Assembly (NCBI GenBank): GCA_036244855.1
Contig: BQKZ01006375.1
Span: 4,782-45,604 of the forward strand
Reading direction: 5' to 3'
Length of the DNA stretch: 40,823 nucleotides
Origin: Temnopleurus reevesii
Lineage: Eukaryota; Echinodermata; Echinoidea; Temnopleuroida; Temnopleuridae
Under the pieces are notes generated by a model. That model was given only the letters and a program-made list of their open reading frames with translations. It made no database searches and had not been told where the DNA came from. Position numbers and translations under genes: made by a program. Shown piece after piece: positions 10,441 to 21,346 of the stretch (its first letter is position 1; each line of letters opens with the position of its first letter).

Positions 10441-10597
10441 GTGTGTGTGCACGTATACTGCCCAATCAGTGTTCGGAGTTGTGACCCAGGGGAGTCCCTT
10501 GGGCAGTAAGTGCTTTTGATAGTGAGGATGTAAGGATTTTAAACGTATAGATCAGTTCTTGGAGAAATTAGCACTTGTTAGCTCTTTCTCAGAACTG

Positions 10598-10754
10598 GGG
10601 GGTGTTTCATCAAGATTTGTCGCAGAGACAATTAGCCAGTGCTGACAAATTCCTTGATTGTGATTGGATGAAAAGCACTATCGCTGACAGTTGCTATGGG
10701 AACTGTCGGGAAATGACTCCTTGTCGCTGCGACAAATCTTGATGAAACACCCCC
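10598..10754. mobile_element. 157-bp palindromic MITE (GGGGGTGTTTCATCAAGATT ends)
   Basis: The left end GGGGGTGTTTCATCAAGATTTGTCGCAG is mirrored exactly at the right end. It sits between AGAACT and GATCTA, which are contiguous in the sister units (AGAACTGATCTATACG near 11171 and 11771). No clear target duplication is left beyond at most one base. The interior is less symmetric and non-coding. Confidence 0.8.
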
Positions 10755-11103
10755 AGATCTACACTTTTAAAATCATTACCTGCCATATTTCATTTAGTTA
10801 TTGTGAAAGCTTGAATGGAACTTAATTATTTTGTCCCGGACCTCTGTTCCTTCTGTCCCAGTGTATTGGTATCTAAATTAGCACTTGCTTTAGCCTTCCT
10901 TTCAACCGATGACCATCTGGTCAGTTTGGTACGAGATCTGACAAGTAGGCGGCACTTCGGCCGTGTGTGTGCACATATACTGCCCAATCAGTGTGTGTTC
11001 GGAGTTGTGACCCAAGGCAGTCCCTTGGGTATGTTGGACAGTAAATGCTTTTGATAGTGGAGCTGTCCATTGGAGAAATGATAAAATTAAATCGTTGAAA
11101 ATA

Positions 11104-11206
11104 GGGTAGGCAAGGATTTTAAACGTATAGATCATTTCTTAGAGAAATTAGCATTTATTAGCCCTCTCTCAGAACTGATCTATACGTTTAAAATCATGAC
11201 CTACCC
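11104..11206. repeat. Internal inverted repeat of array unit 2
   Basis: GGGTAGGCAAGGATTTTAAACG at the left pairs with CGTTTAAAATCATGACCTACCC at the right, and the stem continues through TATAGATCA-TTCT. The loop of about 18 bases is AT-rich. The same structure is present in unit 3 at 11704-11806. In unit 1 it is interrupted by the MITE at 10598-10754. Confidence 0.7.
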
Positions 11207-11220
11207 CATTTCATCTATAT

Positions 11221-11415
11221 TGTCACCGTTTTTACGAACTAGCCAGGGGTGGTTGCACGAACCAGTCGTATCAATTCAATTGAACAATTGAAATAAAAGC
11301 TATTGAAATAACATGAATTCAAGTGGCATGTCATTGTATTTGACGCTATGTCGGGTTTTCTACGTGTTCAAGTAGCGCCACCGTAGTTATAGGCCGGTTC
11401 GTAAAAACGCTGACG
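11221..11415. mobile_element. 195-bp TIR element (CGTTTTTACGAAC ends)
   Basis: The left end TGTCACCGTTTTTACGAAC mirrors the right end, whose reverse complement is CGTCAGCGTTTTTACGAAC. Unit 3 of the array reads straight through this position (TCTATATAGTTATCATGG at about 11814), so the segment is extra. ATAT lies on both sides (11217-11220 and 11416-11419) and may be the target duplication. The interior is AT-rich and non-coding. Confidence 0.75.
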
Positions 11416-12145
11416 ATATCATGGTTATTGTGACAGCTTGTTTATTTTGTCCCGGACCTCTGTCCCTTCTGCCCTGGTGTATTGGTATCTAAATTAGCAC
11501 CTGCTCGTCTTTATTCAAACGATGGCCATCTGGTCAGTTGGGTACGGGATTTAACAAGTGGGCGACACTTCGGCCGTGTGTCTGCACGTATACTGCCCAA
11601 TCAGTGTTCGGGGTTGTGACCCAAGGCAGTCCCTTGGGCAGTAAGTGCTGTTGATAGTGGAGCTGTACATTGGAGAAATGATAGAATTAAATCGTTGAAA
11701 ATAGGGTAGATAAGGATGTTAAACTTATAGATCAGTTTTGGAAGAAATTAGCTCTTGTTAGCCCTCTCTCAGAACTGATCTATACGTTTAAAATCATGAC
11801 CTACCCCATTTCATCTATATAGTTATCATGGCTATTGTGACAGCTTGTCTATTTTGTCCCCGATCTTTGTCCATTCTATCCTGGTGAATTGGTATCTAAA
11901 TTAGCACTTGCTAGTCTTCATTTCACACGATGACCATCGGGTCAGTTTGGTACGAGATTTGACAAGAAGGCGACACTTCGACCGTGTGTGTGCACGTATA
12001 CTGCCCAATCAGTGTTCGGGGTTGTGACCCAAGGCAGTCCCTTGGGCGGTAAGTGATGCTGATAGTGGAGCTGGCCATCGGATAAAAAGTAATTCAAATC
12101 ATTTAAGAGGGGTAGGTAAAGGGGTTTAAAGAATATGTCCCCCAA

Positions 12146-12779
12146 CTGACACACACACACGAAAGAATAACAATAAAACTGCAGCATTTACGTCACCTTT
12201 TTTGTGCAATACTGCATTATATTAGGTGAAAAATCGGACCACAAAAAGTATGATATCGCACTCCGGTATTTGCTAAGAGGATTCGAAATCGTGCCTTTTA
12301 AGATGTGGGGTCCGAAATGGGGGGGGGGGGGGATATCAAAAAGTGTTGTGTACAATGGTGCATCAACTATAGCAACTTTAGAAGATAGTTTGCACCCTTG
12401 ATATATATTTTTTTCTAAACAAATAAAAACGCAACTTGTATAAGTAGAGATATCGAGCGCTTAAACGAGTTTTCATCCCATTTCCTAATATAGAGATCTG
12501 GGGATTCTATCTCGGGTGAATCAGGTGTTAATTCGAATCTTGGGTGCCTAATTATGGACACGGGGTAGAAATGCACATGTTATCTTTTCACAATACACAA
12601 GGTTAATTGCATGGGATTTCAATCAGCTTGATTTGGAAAGGTAGCTGAGTAATTGCAGAAAATCCGTTTGAGCAGACATCAAAACTATCGCGACGAATCA
12701 ACAATTAATTTCTCCCGTTGGCAACTGACAAAAACACATCGCACTTTTTCGAATTATGTATCAACGGCCAAATTATTTT
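12146..12779. other. Non-coding; poly-G run
   Basis: No gene is supported. A run of 14 G lies at 12319-12332. A GGGTGCA-like fragment (TTTGCACCCTTG) occurs at about 12390. Confidence 0.45.
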
Positions 12780-12914
12780 CTATATCATGTATATGAATGG
12801 TGCTAAAACCCGTATTGACAAAAAGACATTAATGTATTTTCCTTTATGTGAACAAAATATTGATTTTTTATGTCAATGAAGTTTAATAAATCAATTTCAA
12901 TTTCAATTTCAATG
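12780..12914 (+). mobile_element. Probable LINE 3' end with TTTCAA tail
   Basis: The stretch ends TGTCAATGAAGTTTAATAAA followed by TCAATTTCAATTTCAATTTC, that is, an AATAAA plus a (TTTCAA)n tail typical of 3' ends of non-LTR elements. No coding remnant is recognisable upstream. Confidence 0.5.
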
Positions 12915-13310
12915 TCGCAAATTTATATAGTCATTGGCGTGCATTTCAAAATTGACATATAGTTTTACTTATTTGTATTTCACACTTTACCCGCAAGAGA
13001 CGGGAATTGAGTAATCTTTGATTACAGAATATCTCAATTTAAATCATTTAAAGATATTTGCACATGCAGGGGTAAGTCAGAATAGTCAATTCTATTATCA
13101 TAACTCAGCGTCGTTGATAAAAACAGACTTGAATGCTATTATTGAATTATTGGTCGGCTTGATACGTTAACAGTTATTCTACATGTAACCAAAACATAGG
13201 AGGAAAAAACGCATTAAGATCCAATTCAACCATTTATCTTGATTAGCATCATTATCATTTTTTTTTTTACATAGGGACGAACAATTTATAAGTAAGTAGT
13301 CGGATGATTG

Positions 13311-13489
13311 NNNNNNNNNNNNNNNNNNNNNNNNNNNNNNNNNNNNNNNNNNNNNNNNNNNNNNNNNNNNNNNNNNNNNNNNNNNNNNNNNNNNNNNNNN
13401 NNNNNNNNNNNNNNNNNNNNNNNNNNNNNNNNNNNNNNNNNNNNNNNNNNNNNNNNNNNNNNNNNNNNNNNNNNNNNNNNNNNNNNNNN
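13311..13489. other. Assembly gap (179 N) bordered by a G run
   Basis: All bases are N. The right border is a run of ten G (13490-13499), a plausible reason for the sequencing break. Reading frames that cross it are artefacts. Confidence 0.95.
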
Positions 13490-13789
13490 GGGGGGGGGGC
13501 CTGTTTGGGTTATAGCAAGTCAATCAATGCGCTCTCATTCGTCGGGAATGTCCAGATAGTCAACGCATAATTCCCAAATATTGGTGCCACTGTTGAACCA
13601 TAAACTTATATCACTCTGTCACATTTTATCTGTAACGGTCTGCCTCGGCGCCTTTTGCTGTATCGGATACACTGTAGTCATGGGAGGAGCACGTCACAGA
13701 CGGGGTGCCATTTTCTACCTTATATGTTAGTGTGTCAGTCATCTGAGTGTAAGATAAATACATACGATAAAAGTGCACGTGTAATTATG

Positions 13790-14738
13790 CAAAAGTAGTT
13801 TATCATCCGATGTAATAAGGTTCACATGTGGTAAATTATGGATAATTTGGAAATCTATTCATTTAACTTCATTGATATATAAAATCATTGTTTTGTTTAT
13901 AGAAAGGGAGGTACCATTTAATTCAATGCATTATATAATAATATACTATACTTATAAAGCGCATATCACATACAATGTCTCTATGCGCTGATTAAAGAGA
14001 AAAAGCAAAGAGAGAAACAATAGTTATTAAGTACATGTGCTCAGCAAAGAAATTAAAATTGAACTCAGCATTTGAAGGCTTTTTTTAAATAAAAATGTTT
14101 TTAGACGTGCCTTAAAATTGTCAGTGGTGTCTGAATTCTTCTAGATATACAAATATCCAATGATATTGTATCAATTAAAAATTATACAAGAGAGTCAATG
14201 TAAATTTAGCTAAAACTTCATATTATTTTGGTCTGTATGTATTTTAAGTAGAACATAATGCATGAATATCCTAAATTACAATGGCTGACGACATTGGGGA
14301 GGCATTGTTTGAACTTTTCCCATCCCGCTATCCATAACAACGCTTCGTGTGATATTGTGCCAGTGTAATTGTGCAAAATCAGTTTATCATTCGATGTAAT
14401 AAGGTTCACATGTGGGAAAATATGGATAATTTGGAAATCTATTCATTTAAATTCATTGACATATAAAATCATTGTTTTGTTTATAGAAAGAGAGGTACAA
14501 TTTTTTTAATCTAATGCATATATAGATATATACATATCCAGTGATATTGTATCAATTGAAAATTGTACAAGAAAGTCAATGTAAACTTAGCTAAGACCTC
14601 ATATTATTTTGATCTGTATGAATTGTAAGTAGAATATATTGCATTAATATCCTTGATCACTATGACTGACGACACCAGCGAGTCATTGTTTGAACTTTCC
14701 CCTGTCCGCTACCCATAACAACGCTTCATGTGGTATTG
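13790..14738. repeat. Two-copy tandem duplication, unit about 385 bp
   Basis: Two long blocks are repeated in the same order. Block 1, GATGTAATAAGGTTCACATG through TGGATAATTTGGAAATC and TTGTTTTGTTTATAGAAAG, occurs at 13790-13932 and 14377-14524. Block 2, GATATTGTATCAATT through CATAACAACGCTTC, occurs at 14162-14362 and 14545-14738. The offset is 587 bp for block 1 but 383 bp for block 2, because copy 1 carries about 204 bp of extra sequence (a LINE fragment, 13936-14150). Confidence 0.85.
13936..14150 (-). mobile_element. LINE 3' end inserted in one copy of a tandem duplication
   Basis: On the minus strand, 14122 to 14027 translates DNFKARLKTFLFKKSLQ and continues to a TAA stop at 14027-14029. 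FKxxLKTFLF is the usual last segment of CR1/L2-type polyproteins. Downstream the 3' UTR has GCGCATAGAGACATTGTATG then GATATGCGCTTTATAAG and a TATTATTATA tail. The sister copy of the duplication lacks this segment. The tail (GCGCTTTATAAG...TATTATTA) resembles the SINE family S1 tail (GCGCTATATAAAAG...TTATTATTA). Confidence 0.7.
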
Positions 14739-17437
14739 GGCATATTGTCTGATGACATCTTCCTGATCTGCTGGCTGACATGGGAAGCATCATTACTGTC
14801 ATGGTATTGATAATGTTGTTAAAGCTTATGCGATACATTTTCAGAATACCATCATGATAAAAGGCCACAATATCTATCACCACGATTTTGTGAACGAGTC
14901 CCATTATTTTGAAACAACATCGCATGTTCAAACCCGATGGAGGGGGATTTAGTTCTGCAAACTCATCATGCTATCCTACATACCAATGTGAGAGTTCTAA
15001 TATGTCTGTGGGTACCGTTATAAAGATTTCGATTTTATTCCACTCCCACTTCGTATAAAGAATAATATTGGTGAATTTAGCTTTGGTAATCCGTTTTTAC
15101 AGATTTCATTGTTCATTTTTGGTGTTTTGTATGGAATAACGACAGGCAAAGTCCTTGCCATATTGGCAAACAATGTATTTTGTGCAAAATAGTGTGTCCC
15201 CTTCTCGCCTTTCGGTACCATGTGTTTCAATACAAATTCATATTATAACAAAAATAAATTGCACCCTTTTATGCATTAATCGGGGAACGCGAAGAACAAT
15301 GCATTTCTGTTTTTGCAATAGACAAAGCAAACGGAAATTGATAAAACACAAGCTGTTGATTTCGTTTTCAAAGTGTTAGCTTTGTAAATTATACATTTGT
15401 TGGTTATATTACTTATATCAACTCATGAATCCGTCATAATCAGATTTTCTAAAGAGGTCCTAATGGCTCCCGAGCCATCCAATATGTTTATTACCCCCCC
15501 CCCCAGAAATGCAACCTGTTTTTTTTTTTTTTAATTATGGGGTTCAGAGGACTTTGTATATAGAAAATTCAAAAATTTTGCCTTCCGAAACAGGTTTCAG
15601 TCCACGAGAAGCTCATTTAACATGTTGGGATTGTTTTAAACAAGGTTAGACGTCGGTCAGGAATCATTCACTCTGTGATATTGAAAAGACACCCGCCAGA
15701 CAACTGAAAACATAAGCACATTTAATTTCTCGTGTCCATTGCACAATGCATCGACGCAGTTCCTACGTCGGTTTTCGACTTGTCGATAAATTGATAAACG
15801 CAGCACATATTCAAAACCTATTGCAAAAGGGTAAATGCAAAGAGTTTTGGCGAGAGCCATTTATACGACCAATGCCCTTAGTGCTCCTGCGTAATAGCAC
15901 TTCTAGTATTATAAACCTTCTGATTTCTAACTCAAAGTAATCTCGACAGCATATTCGCAAAATTTTATCATCATTTGCCAATTTCCTCCTATAATTATGT
16001 AACATTTGTTAGCCTATTATATCATAGTTATTATGATTCTGACACCTGCATATGATCCTGTATTAGCCATTACCTTATACCCTGTGTTAGGTTGTCAAAA
16101 TTCTGCCTCAAGCATGGACTCAGGCGGTCTATGATCTTAACTAAATCCCTTGGGACCTTAAAAGATGACGCTTCTTTGATCTGTGACCTCCTTTGTCGCG
16201 ACACAGGGATAGAGAGTGGGTTGTATTACTTCCCCATTAGCAGCCAATTAAGATTTATGAACGGATAATGCGAATAACACCAAATATGCATTCAGCTGAA
16301 TATGGATTCATGAGCCTCATGAAATATGATACGGCATTAAGCACGATGCGAAAACAGCACCTCTTTAGCCCCATGTATAGAGGACTTGATCTTGTAGATA
16401 AAGCAAAAATAACATTCTTGGAAAAGCGATTCTCAATAGGGTTCTACACGTATTCCGACTTTGTAATCTTCAAACGTGAATATTAAAAGGTCGTTGACGA
16501 AATTCTGAATCACTTTAAACTGTCATTTTCATGCTCTATTGAATACACTGACGGCTCCAAATATGGGACACGATAAAGAATAAAAATAAGAATAATATTG
16601 GTATCGAAACTGATGACGTCCTCCTCTTTTTACGAGACCCTGATTAAAAGCTTGATAATTTGTTTGAATTACCAAAGAGATACAATGGTGCAAATTGGCC
16701 AATGACGTAATGAATGACGAGCATACAAAAGTCGCCATGATCCATTTCAGGGGCCTAAAAAAGGGAGGGAAGAAATTATAGTAGCTCAGGGGATTTTATT
16801 TAATTTTGATAAATCAAACCTTAAATTAATTCTTCATTCGTAAACTTGATGTAAATCTTTGAACATATTGAATTCTTGACGACTGTTTATATGGTTTAAT
16901 ATCAGCTCAAACGTTACTTAAAAGCCAGATAATTTCCTTGATTCTGGCATGGCTTGAGGTTGATCTCAACAGACACTCAGCAAAAAGATATCACCTAATG
17001 CACGATAGAGTTTTAGTCCCATTTATCTGAATATAGAATTGATGTTTTCCTCGTTTGCTACTCCATCGATTCCCACAAGTATACTTTGAAAATACAAAAA
17101 ACCGGAAACACGAAACACGAAAAAAAAATGTTTTTCACCGTGTCATATTTTTTTGACGACTTTAATAATCAAATTGGGGGCAGAAAGTAGTTATTGACAG
17201 TTAAAAAAATATTTACTAGGTAATGGAAAAAAATTGATCGGCTCCTTTTGGTGGAAAATATCATTTCGTCCCTCGGGTCGGCTTAATATGTTGAGCGCTT
17301 AAGGCATTGGTCGTCAAAGGACTAAGTAACCCATTTTCTAAAATAAAAGCATTTCATTGATAATGGGATCACGTATTTCTATAAAATAGAACGTTTTTAA
17401 TTATGTTCCAGTCTATTTGTTTTATGTTCAAGGCGTG
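14739..17437. other. Non-coding, nothing firm recognised
   Basis: There are several open frames of 60-75 codons and none shows a known motif. A C run (15496-15504) and a T run (about 15521-15532) lie close together. No repeat or RNA gene could be supported. Confidence 0.4.
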
Positions 17438-17691
17438 CACCGCAAAGAGTATTGGGTGGAAATTAAACCGAATCAACTGTTTGGCAAACTTGTAGGCCTT
17501 CTCATCAAATATTTATGCTCAATAATAAACAAATATTTTTACTTACCAAATAATTGATAAATGTTTTGCCCTACAGTAAGTGTAGTCTACAATTAACCCA
17601 AGGATATGTCAAATTTTGCTTAACAAATAATGAGAAAAAATTATCAACTGGTGGATGGGTTGAATTTTTGCCCAACATTTTTTTCACAGTG
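17438..17691. mobile_element. Decayed palindromic MITE (CACTG-type ends)
   Basis: The left side reads CACCGCAAAGAGTATTGGGTGG and the right side, as reverse complement, CACTGTGAAAAAAATGTTGGG followed in both by an AAATT-AACC block. TA follows the right end (17692-17693). The ends resemble the CACTGCAAAAA element at 36588-36850, but divergence is much greater. Confidence 0.5.
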
Positions 17692-18147
17692 TATTACTAA
17701 TTGTGTATCCAGTGGGTTGATGCATTGTCTTACAGTACAATAAAAAAAAATAACTATAAGATTTGACAATCTACTATCATGAATGAGGTAACACATCAAT
17801 ATCTTTAAATGAAGTTACTTCTTTAAATTCCTTAATCAACAAAGAGGATCGTTTGAATTGACGTCTTATAACGAAATAAGTAATGAATAGAATGATAAAG
17901 TTCTAGATAAAAATGGGTTGCTACAAAATACCAAGACAATATGGGAGCAAGTCAACATAAGTGACATCGTAAATACATGTATATCTAAAAATTTTAGTCT
18001 GCCAAATATGGAAACATAATATAGAAGCAGCTTTACTCTTTGATTAGTGTAGGCCAGGCTTTCCTTCACAGTGGTTTTGATGTGCGACGCCATAGGGTTC
18101 ATGGGTATCACTATGTCCAATAATCACACTTAAGCGATCTTACTAAA

Positions 18148-18438
18148 TAATGAACGGCTTTTATATAGCGCTTATCAACTTTTTTTTATGAAGAATTCTC
18201 TTAGCGCTCTACAATTGCAACATTATTACCATGGCTTTAGCCCGGCAGCCACTTCATTAGCGCACTTGGCATTTCAAGCAATAAATATTCCTGCCAGGTA
18301 CCCATTCACCTCACCTGGGTTGAGTGCAGCACAATGTGAATGAATTTCTTGCTGAAGTAAATTAACGCCATGGGTGGGATTCGAACCTACGACCCTCTGG
18401 TTGAAAGGGGAGAGTCATGACCACTACACCACGGCGCC
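18148..18438 (-). mobile_element. tRNA-derived SINE, family S1, well preserved full-length copy
   Basis: On the minus strand the head has GGCGCCGTGGTGTAGTGG (box A-like, 18421-18431) and a canonical box B GGTTCGAATCC (18377-18387). The body has CACTCAACCCAGGTGAGGTG and AATGGGTACCTGG. The tail is TTGATAAGCGCTATATAAAAG and CCGTTCATT. It is close in sequence to the truncated copy at 27798-28031, suggesting fairly recent activity. Confidence 0.9.
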
Positions 18439-18439
18439 T

Positions 18440-20079
18440 CCATCTTTAAATCGCTCTGGTAACCCATATCTCCTCGAAGTTCAATTTTCACTCTGATATA
18501 TAAACTTGTTGTGTTTATAGATGACGATATATCTTTTCAATAATTTGTGATTATATTGGCAGGCTCAGAGGAAATATTAATCGGCTTAAATATTAGAGAA
18601 CGGAATAATTTCAAAGCAAAATGGAGTGAAATGAAGAAAAACAGTAACAGTCATCCATTAATCTTTTGATCCTCCTTTTGAATCTTGATTAAAGGAATAA
18701 AAGTAATAGGGTGATTGTTTTTGACCTCACGAAACCGCAACACAAAATGCAGTAAAAAGAAATTGAAGATATTATACTTTAAAAGAACGTGTAAATAAAT
18801 AGGACTTTGAGTTGATCGTCAAAATGACATTTTCCTTTTCATTTGAGCAAGTGGGGTAACGTTTATGTATGTTGTGCCTTTGTTGCTGCGTAAATGTGTA
18901 TAATCGATTGGTAAATATATGCACAAGTTATGGTGGAATTTTGCTCATTTTGGTAACTATTGGTAAGAAATATGTCCAATTCGTAGTGGCATTTTGCTCA
19001 TGTTGGTTAAAATATAACCAATAGTTCAGTGGACAATAATTATGTTGTCCGTGTTAGGCAAACTGTAGTCCAACTTTTCTTGGAGCTTATATTATTTGCA
19101 AACATTATTTCTTGCCTGTTTCACACTTTAGAAAATTTTATTTCAATGGCCCCTTCAAAGAATCAGGGAAACGCCTATTGGCTGTATCAGAACATGAAAT
19201 TTAATTACACAGCGAATAAAATTGACTGAAAAAATAAACAGATTTAAAAGATTCTATTCAGCAAATTGATATTCATTGCATTGGGTCTCCTTTGACACAA
19301 CAAAATCCAAAATCTTGAGTAAGTTACCAAGGTAAAATCGAAGGGGAATTCTCGAATTTATCTTAATCCCTCCGATAAGGCTCATGTTATCAATTGGGAT
19401 ATGGATGGAAAAAAATATTATTTGATTATTTCATAGAATAATGCATACGAGGGATTTATAAGATCATGCGTGTCAGTCGACTTATGTAGATTAAATTAGG
19501 CCTCGTCAAATCCTGAAAAAGTCTCCTAGAGCCAGTCGCATGTCAAACGAGCTGGTTGTATTTCATTTTGCAGATAAGGTAAATATAAGGGAAAATCAAG
19601 TGTTTTTGCTTTTCACTGAAATAAAACGAATCGCATTAAGATTTTAGGAAAACATGATATATATAGATTATTTTTAGAAAGTAATTTTCAGTAAAATTTA
19701 AAAATTAACAATCATGTAACGTAAAACTTGAAAGATAATTTTCAAACTTTTTTCCGGCCTTTTACCAGAGTTTATTCCAGTCTAAGTCTCATTTTGTAAA
19801 TGAAATCTGATACAAAAACAATTTAAATTAATAGAAAACACTTTTTTCTTCTGGAAAAAAATTAGAGCTTGCATGGTGTAGTAAACATTTAAAAAGATTT
19901 GCGGTTGCACCATGTGGTGTGGGGTTATCTTTCTTCTTGTCTGACTTTTTTCTTGTCTGACTGAGACATTTTGGGGATATCCACACATTTTTTTTTGCCT
20001 TATGTGACTAGCTTCCAATGTGGTGTCGTGGACACATATGTGGGCTAAGCATAGTTGAAAGGAGAGCCTACCCCAAAAT
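18440..20079. other. Non-coding; short local duplication
   Basis: No gene is supported. A short local repeat, GTGGAATTTTGCTCATTTTGG at about 18933 and GTGGCATTTTGCTCATGTTGG at about 18985, has a 52-bp period. Confidence 0.4.
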
Positions 20080-20309
20080 AGTATTTCTTCAACATGAGCA
20101 GGAAAATCAGATGAGCGGAACAAAAAAAGTTTGAGAAAAATTGAAACTAATAAGAAAATTATTAATGATTATATATCTAGACAAATTGGCAACTGATGAC
20201 GTCATATATGCACAACCGACCATTTATTACATTCATATCAATGTCATAAAACGTTACTTTTTTCCACAGAATATGATTTCCTCAAAATTTTAACGGTAGA
20301 ATATTTGTA

Positions 20310-20345
<36 letters not shown>

Positions 20346-20570
20346 TATTTGCATGTTTACATTCATACAAACTTTGCAACTTTCTGTAAAAATGATTAAT
20401 TTTCAGCATTATTTATAATAAAAACTCTGGTTAGTTGTGCACCCATGATGTCATCAAATTAGCAACATCTCTGGAAATTTCCAGTGATTTGCCCATCTTT
20501 TCAAATCTTAAATTAATCTTTTTAAAACTTTTTTATTACTAGTCCGATTTTCTTCAAACTGTATTGTTAT
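20080..20570. repeat. Long, diverged inverted repeat around an (AT)n core
   Basis: The left arm has TTTCTTCAACATGAGCAGG and AAAATCAG, then AAATTGGCAACTGATGACGTC and GCACAACCGACC. The right arm, as reverse complement, gives TTTGAAGAAAATCGG, GTTGCTAATTTGATGACATC and GCACAACTAACC in the same order. Arms are about 140 bp, 70-75 percent alike by eye, separated by about 220 bp with an (AT)n run. It is probably an old foldback transposon. Confidence 0.5.
20311..20344. repeat. (AT)n microsatellite
   Basis: Uninterrupted AT dinucleotide repeat of about 17 units in the loop of the surrounding inverted repeat. Confidence 0.95.
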
Positions 20571-21199
20571 ACTCACCAATTGTTTTTTTCTGCTTCTGTT
20601 GAAAAATAATTATGTTTGGGTACAATCTTCTTTTTAAGAGTACGCACAGATACACCAAGAAGACTAGACGAGGAATTAAGAATGTTCCCTGTTCAAAATC
20701 ATTCATTGAATACTTCCCATGAACTTTACATTCTAAGGACACAATCACTTTTTATGTTTATATCCAACATCTGTCCAACGTTCAGAAAATTTAATAGACG
20801 CTCCGTGAACACAAAAATACGGATGGATGAAATATGCTAACACTTAAGTGTTTGATTCCAGCGTCAACCAAAAAACCTTCAATTTTGGAAAGCATCCTTG
20901 TCCCGTATTTCTTCGCTAACAGTATGTTTTCCAAATTAGATAAACGCTGAACCTTTAGGGGAAATTATTTTAATTTTTTTAAAAGAATCTGATAACATAT
21001 TCTAATCTGAATTCAACAGGGAGATCGCATTTTTGTGTGCTTTAAGAACTTCAGACCAGACTCGTCGTGTTCTCTCGCAAAACCTAATCATAACATGCAT
21101 ATTGCAATACATTAGTCTAAGCTTATTAAATTAGAGTCAACTGAAAGACATTAGTACATGAGTTATTTGGAAACTAAGAATGATTCAGGTATTATATGC
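20571..21199. other. Non-coding, nothing recognised
   Basis: AT-rich sequence with no motif in its short open frames. Confidence 0.4.
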
Positions 21200-21202
21200 T
21201 AA

Positions 21203-21332
21203 AGCCCCGGTCAAATAGGACCCCGGAAGCAACACGATTCACCCCGACTCGTTGTTCTGAGGCAGTTAACTGTGAATTAACAAAGAGTCGGGGTGAATCG
21301 TGTTGCTTCCGGGGTCCTGTGTGACCGGGGCT
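21203..21332. mobile_element. 130-bp hairpin MITE, family H, copy 1
   Basis: The element runs AGCCCCGGTC...GACCGGGGCT. Arms of 48 bp are complementary except at two positions (CAAATAGG left, CCTGTGTG right), and the 34-base loop contains a second stem (TTGTT...AACAA and GTTAA...TTAAC). TAA lies on both sides (21200-21202 and 21333-21335), a candidate 3-bp target duplication. GC-rich arms contrast with the AT-rich surroundings. The open frames found on it are a by-product of its symmetry. Confidence 0.85.
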
Positions 21333-21346
21333 TAACGGCCCGCTAA

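Larger units (their letters stand above)
10111..12140. repeat. Four-unit tandem array, unit about 400 bp, colonised by three TIR elements
   Basis: Units begin at TGA(A/C)AGCTTG at 10111, 10803, 11431 and 11837. They share GGTATCTAAATTAGCAC, GGTCAGTTTGGTACGAGAT, CGACACTTCGGCCGTGTG, ACTGCCCAATCAGTGTTCGG and CAGTCCCTTGGG. Spacings are 692, 628 and 406 bp. The first two shrink to about 400 bp when the insertions at 10274-10440, 10598-10754 and 11221-11415 are removed. The last unit fades out near 12140. Units 2 and 3 each contain an internal inverted repeat (11104-11206 and 11704-11806). There is no coding capacity. Confidence 0.85.

Noticed and set aside
10111..12140. CRISPR-like or regular spacer array
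   Set aside because: Units are about 400 bp and near-identical throughout, with no unique spacers, in a eukaryotic genome.
13179..13570. Open frames of 83-114 codons crossing the gap
   Set aside because: They consist mostly of N and are artefacts of the assembly gap.
18360..18440. Possible functional tRNA gene (box A and box B present)
   Set aside because: The same head with body and tail recurs several times at different decay stages, so it is the head of a SINE, and the tRNA cloverleaf is incomplete.
19782..20123. 113-codon open frame on the minus strand
   Set aside because: It has no family motif, runs into an old inverted repeat, and is rich in AT-driven residues.
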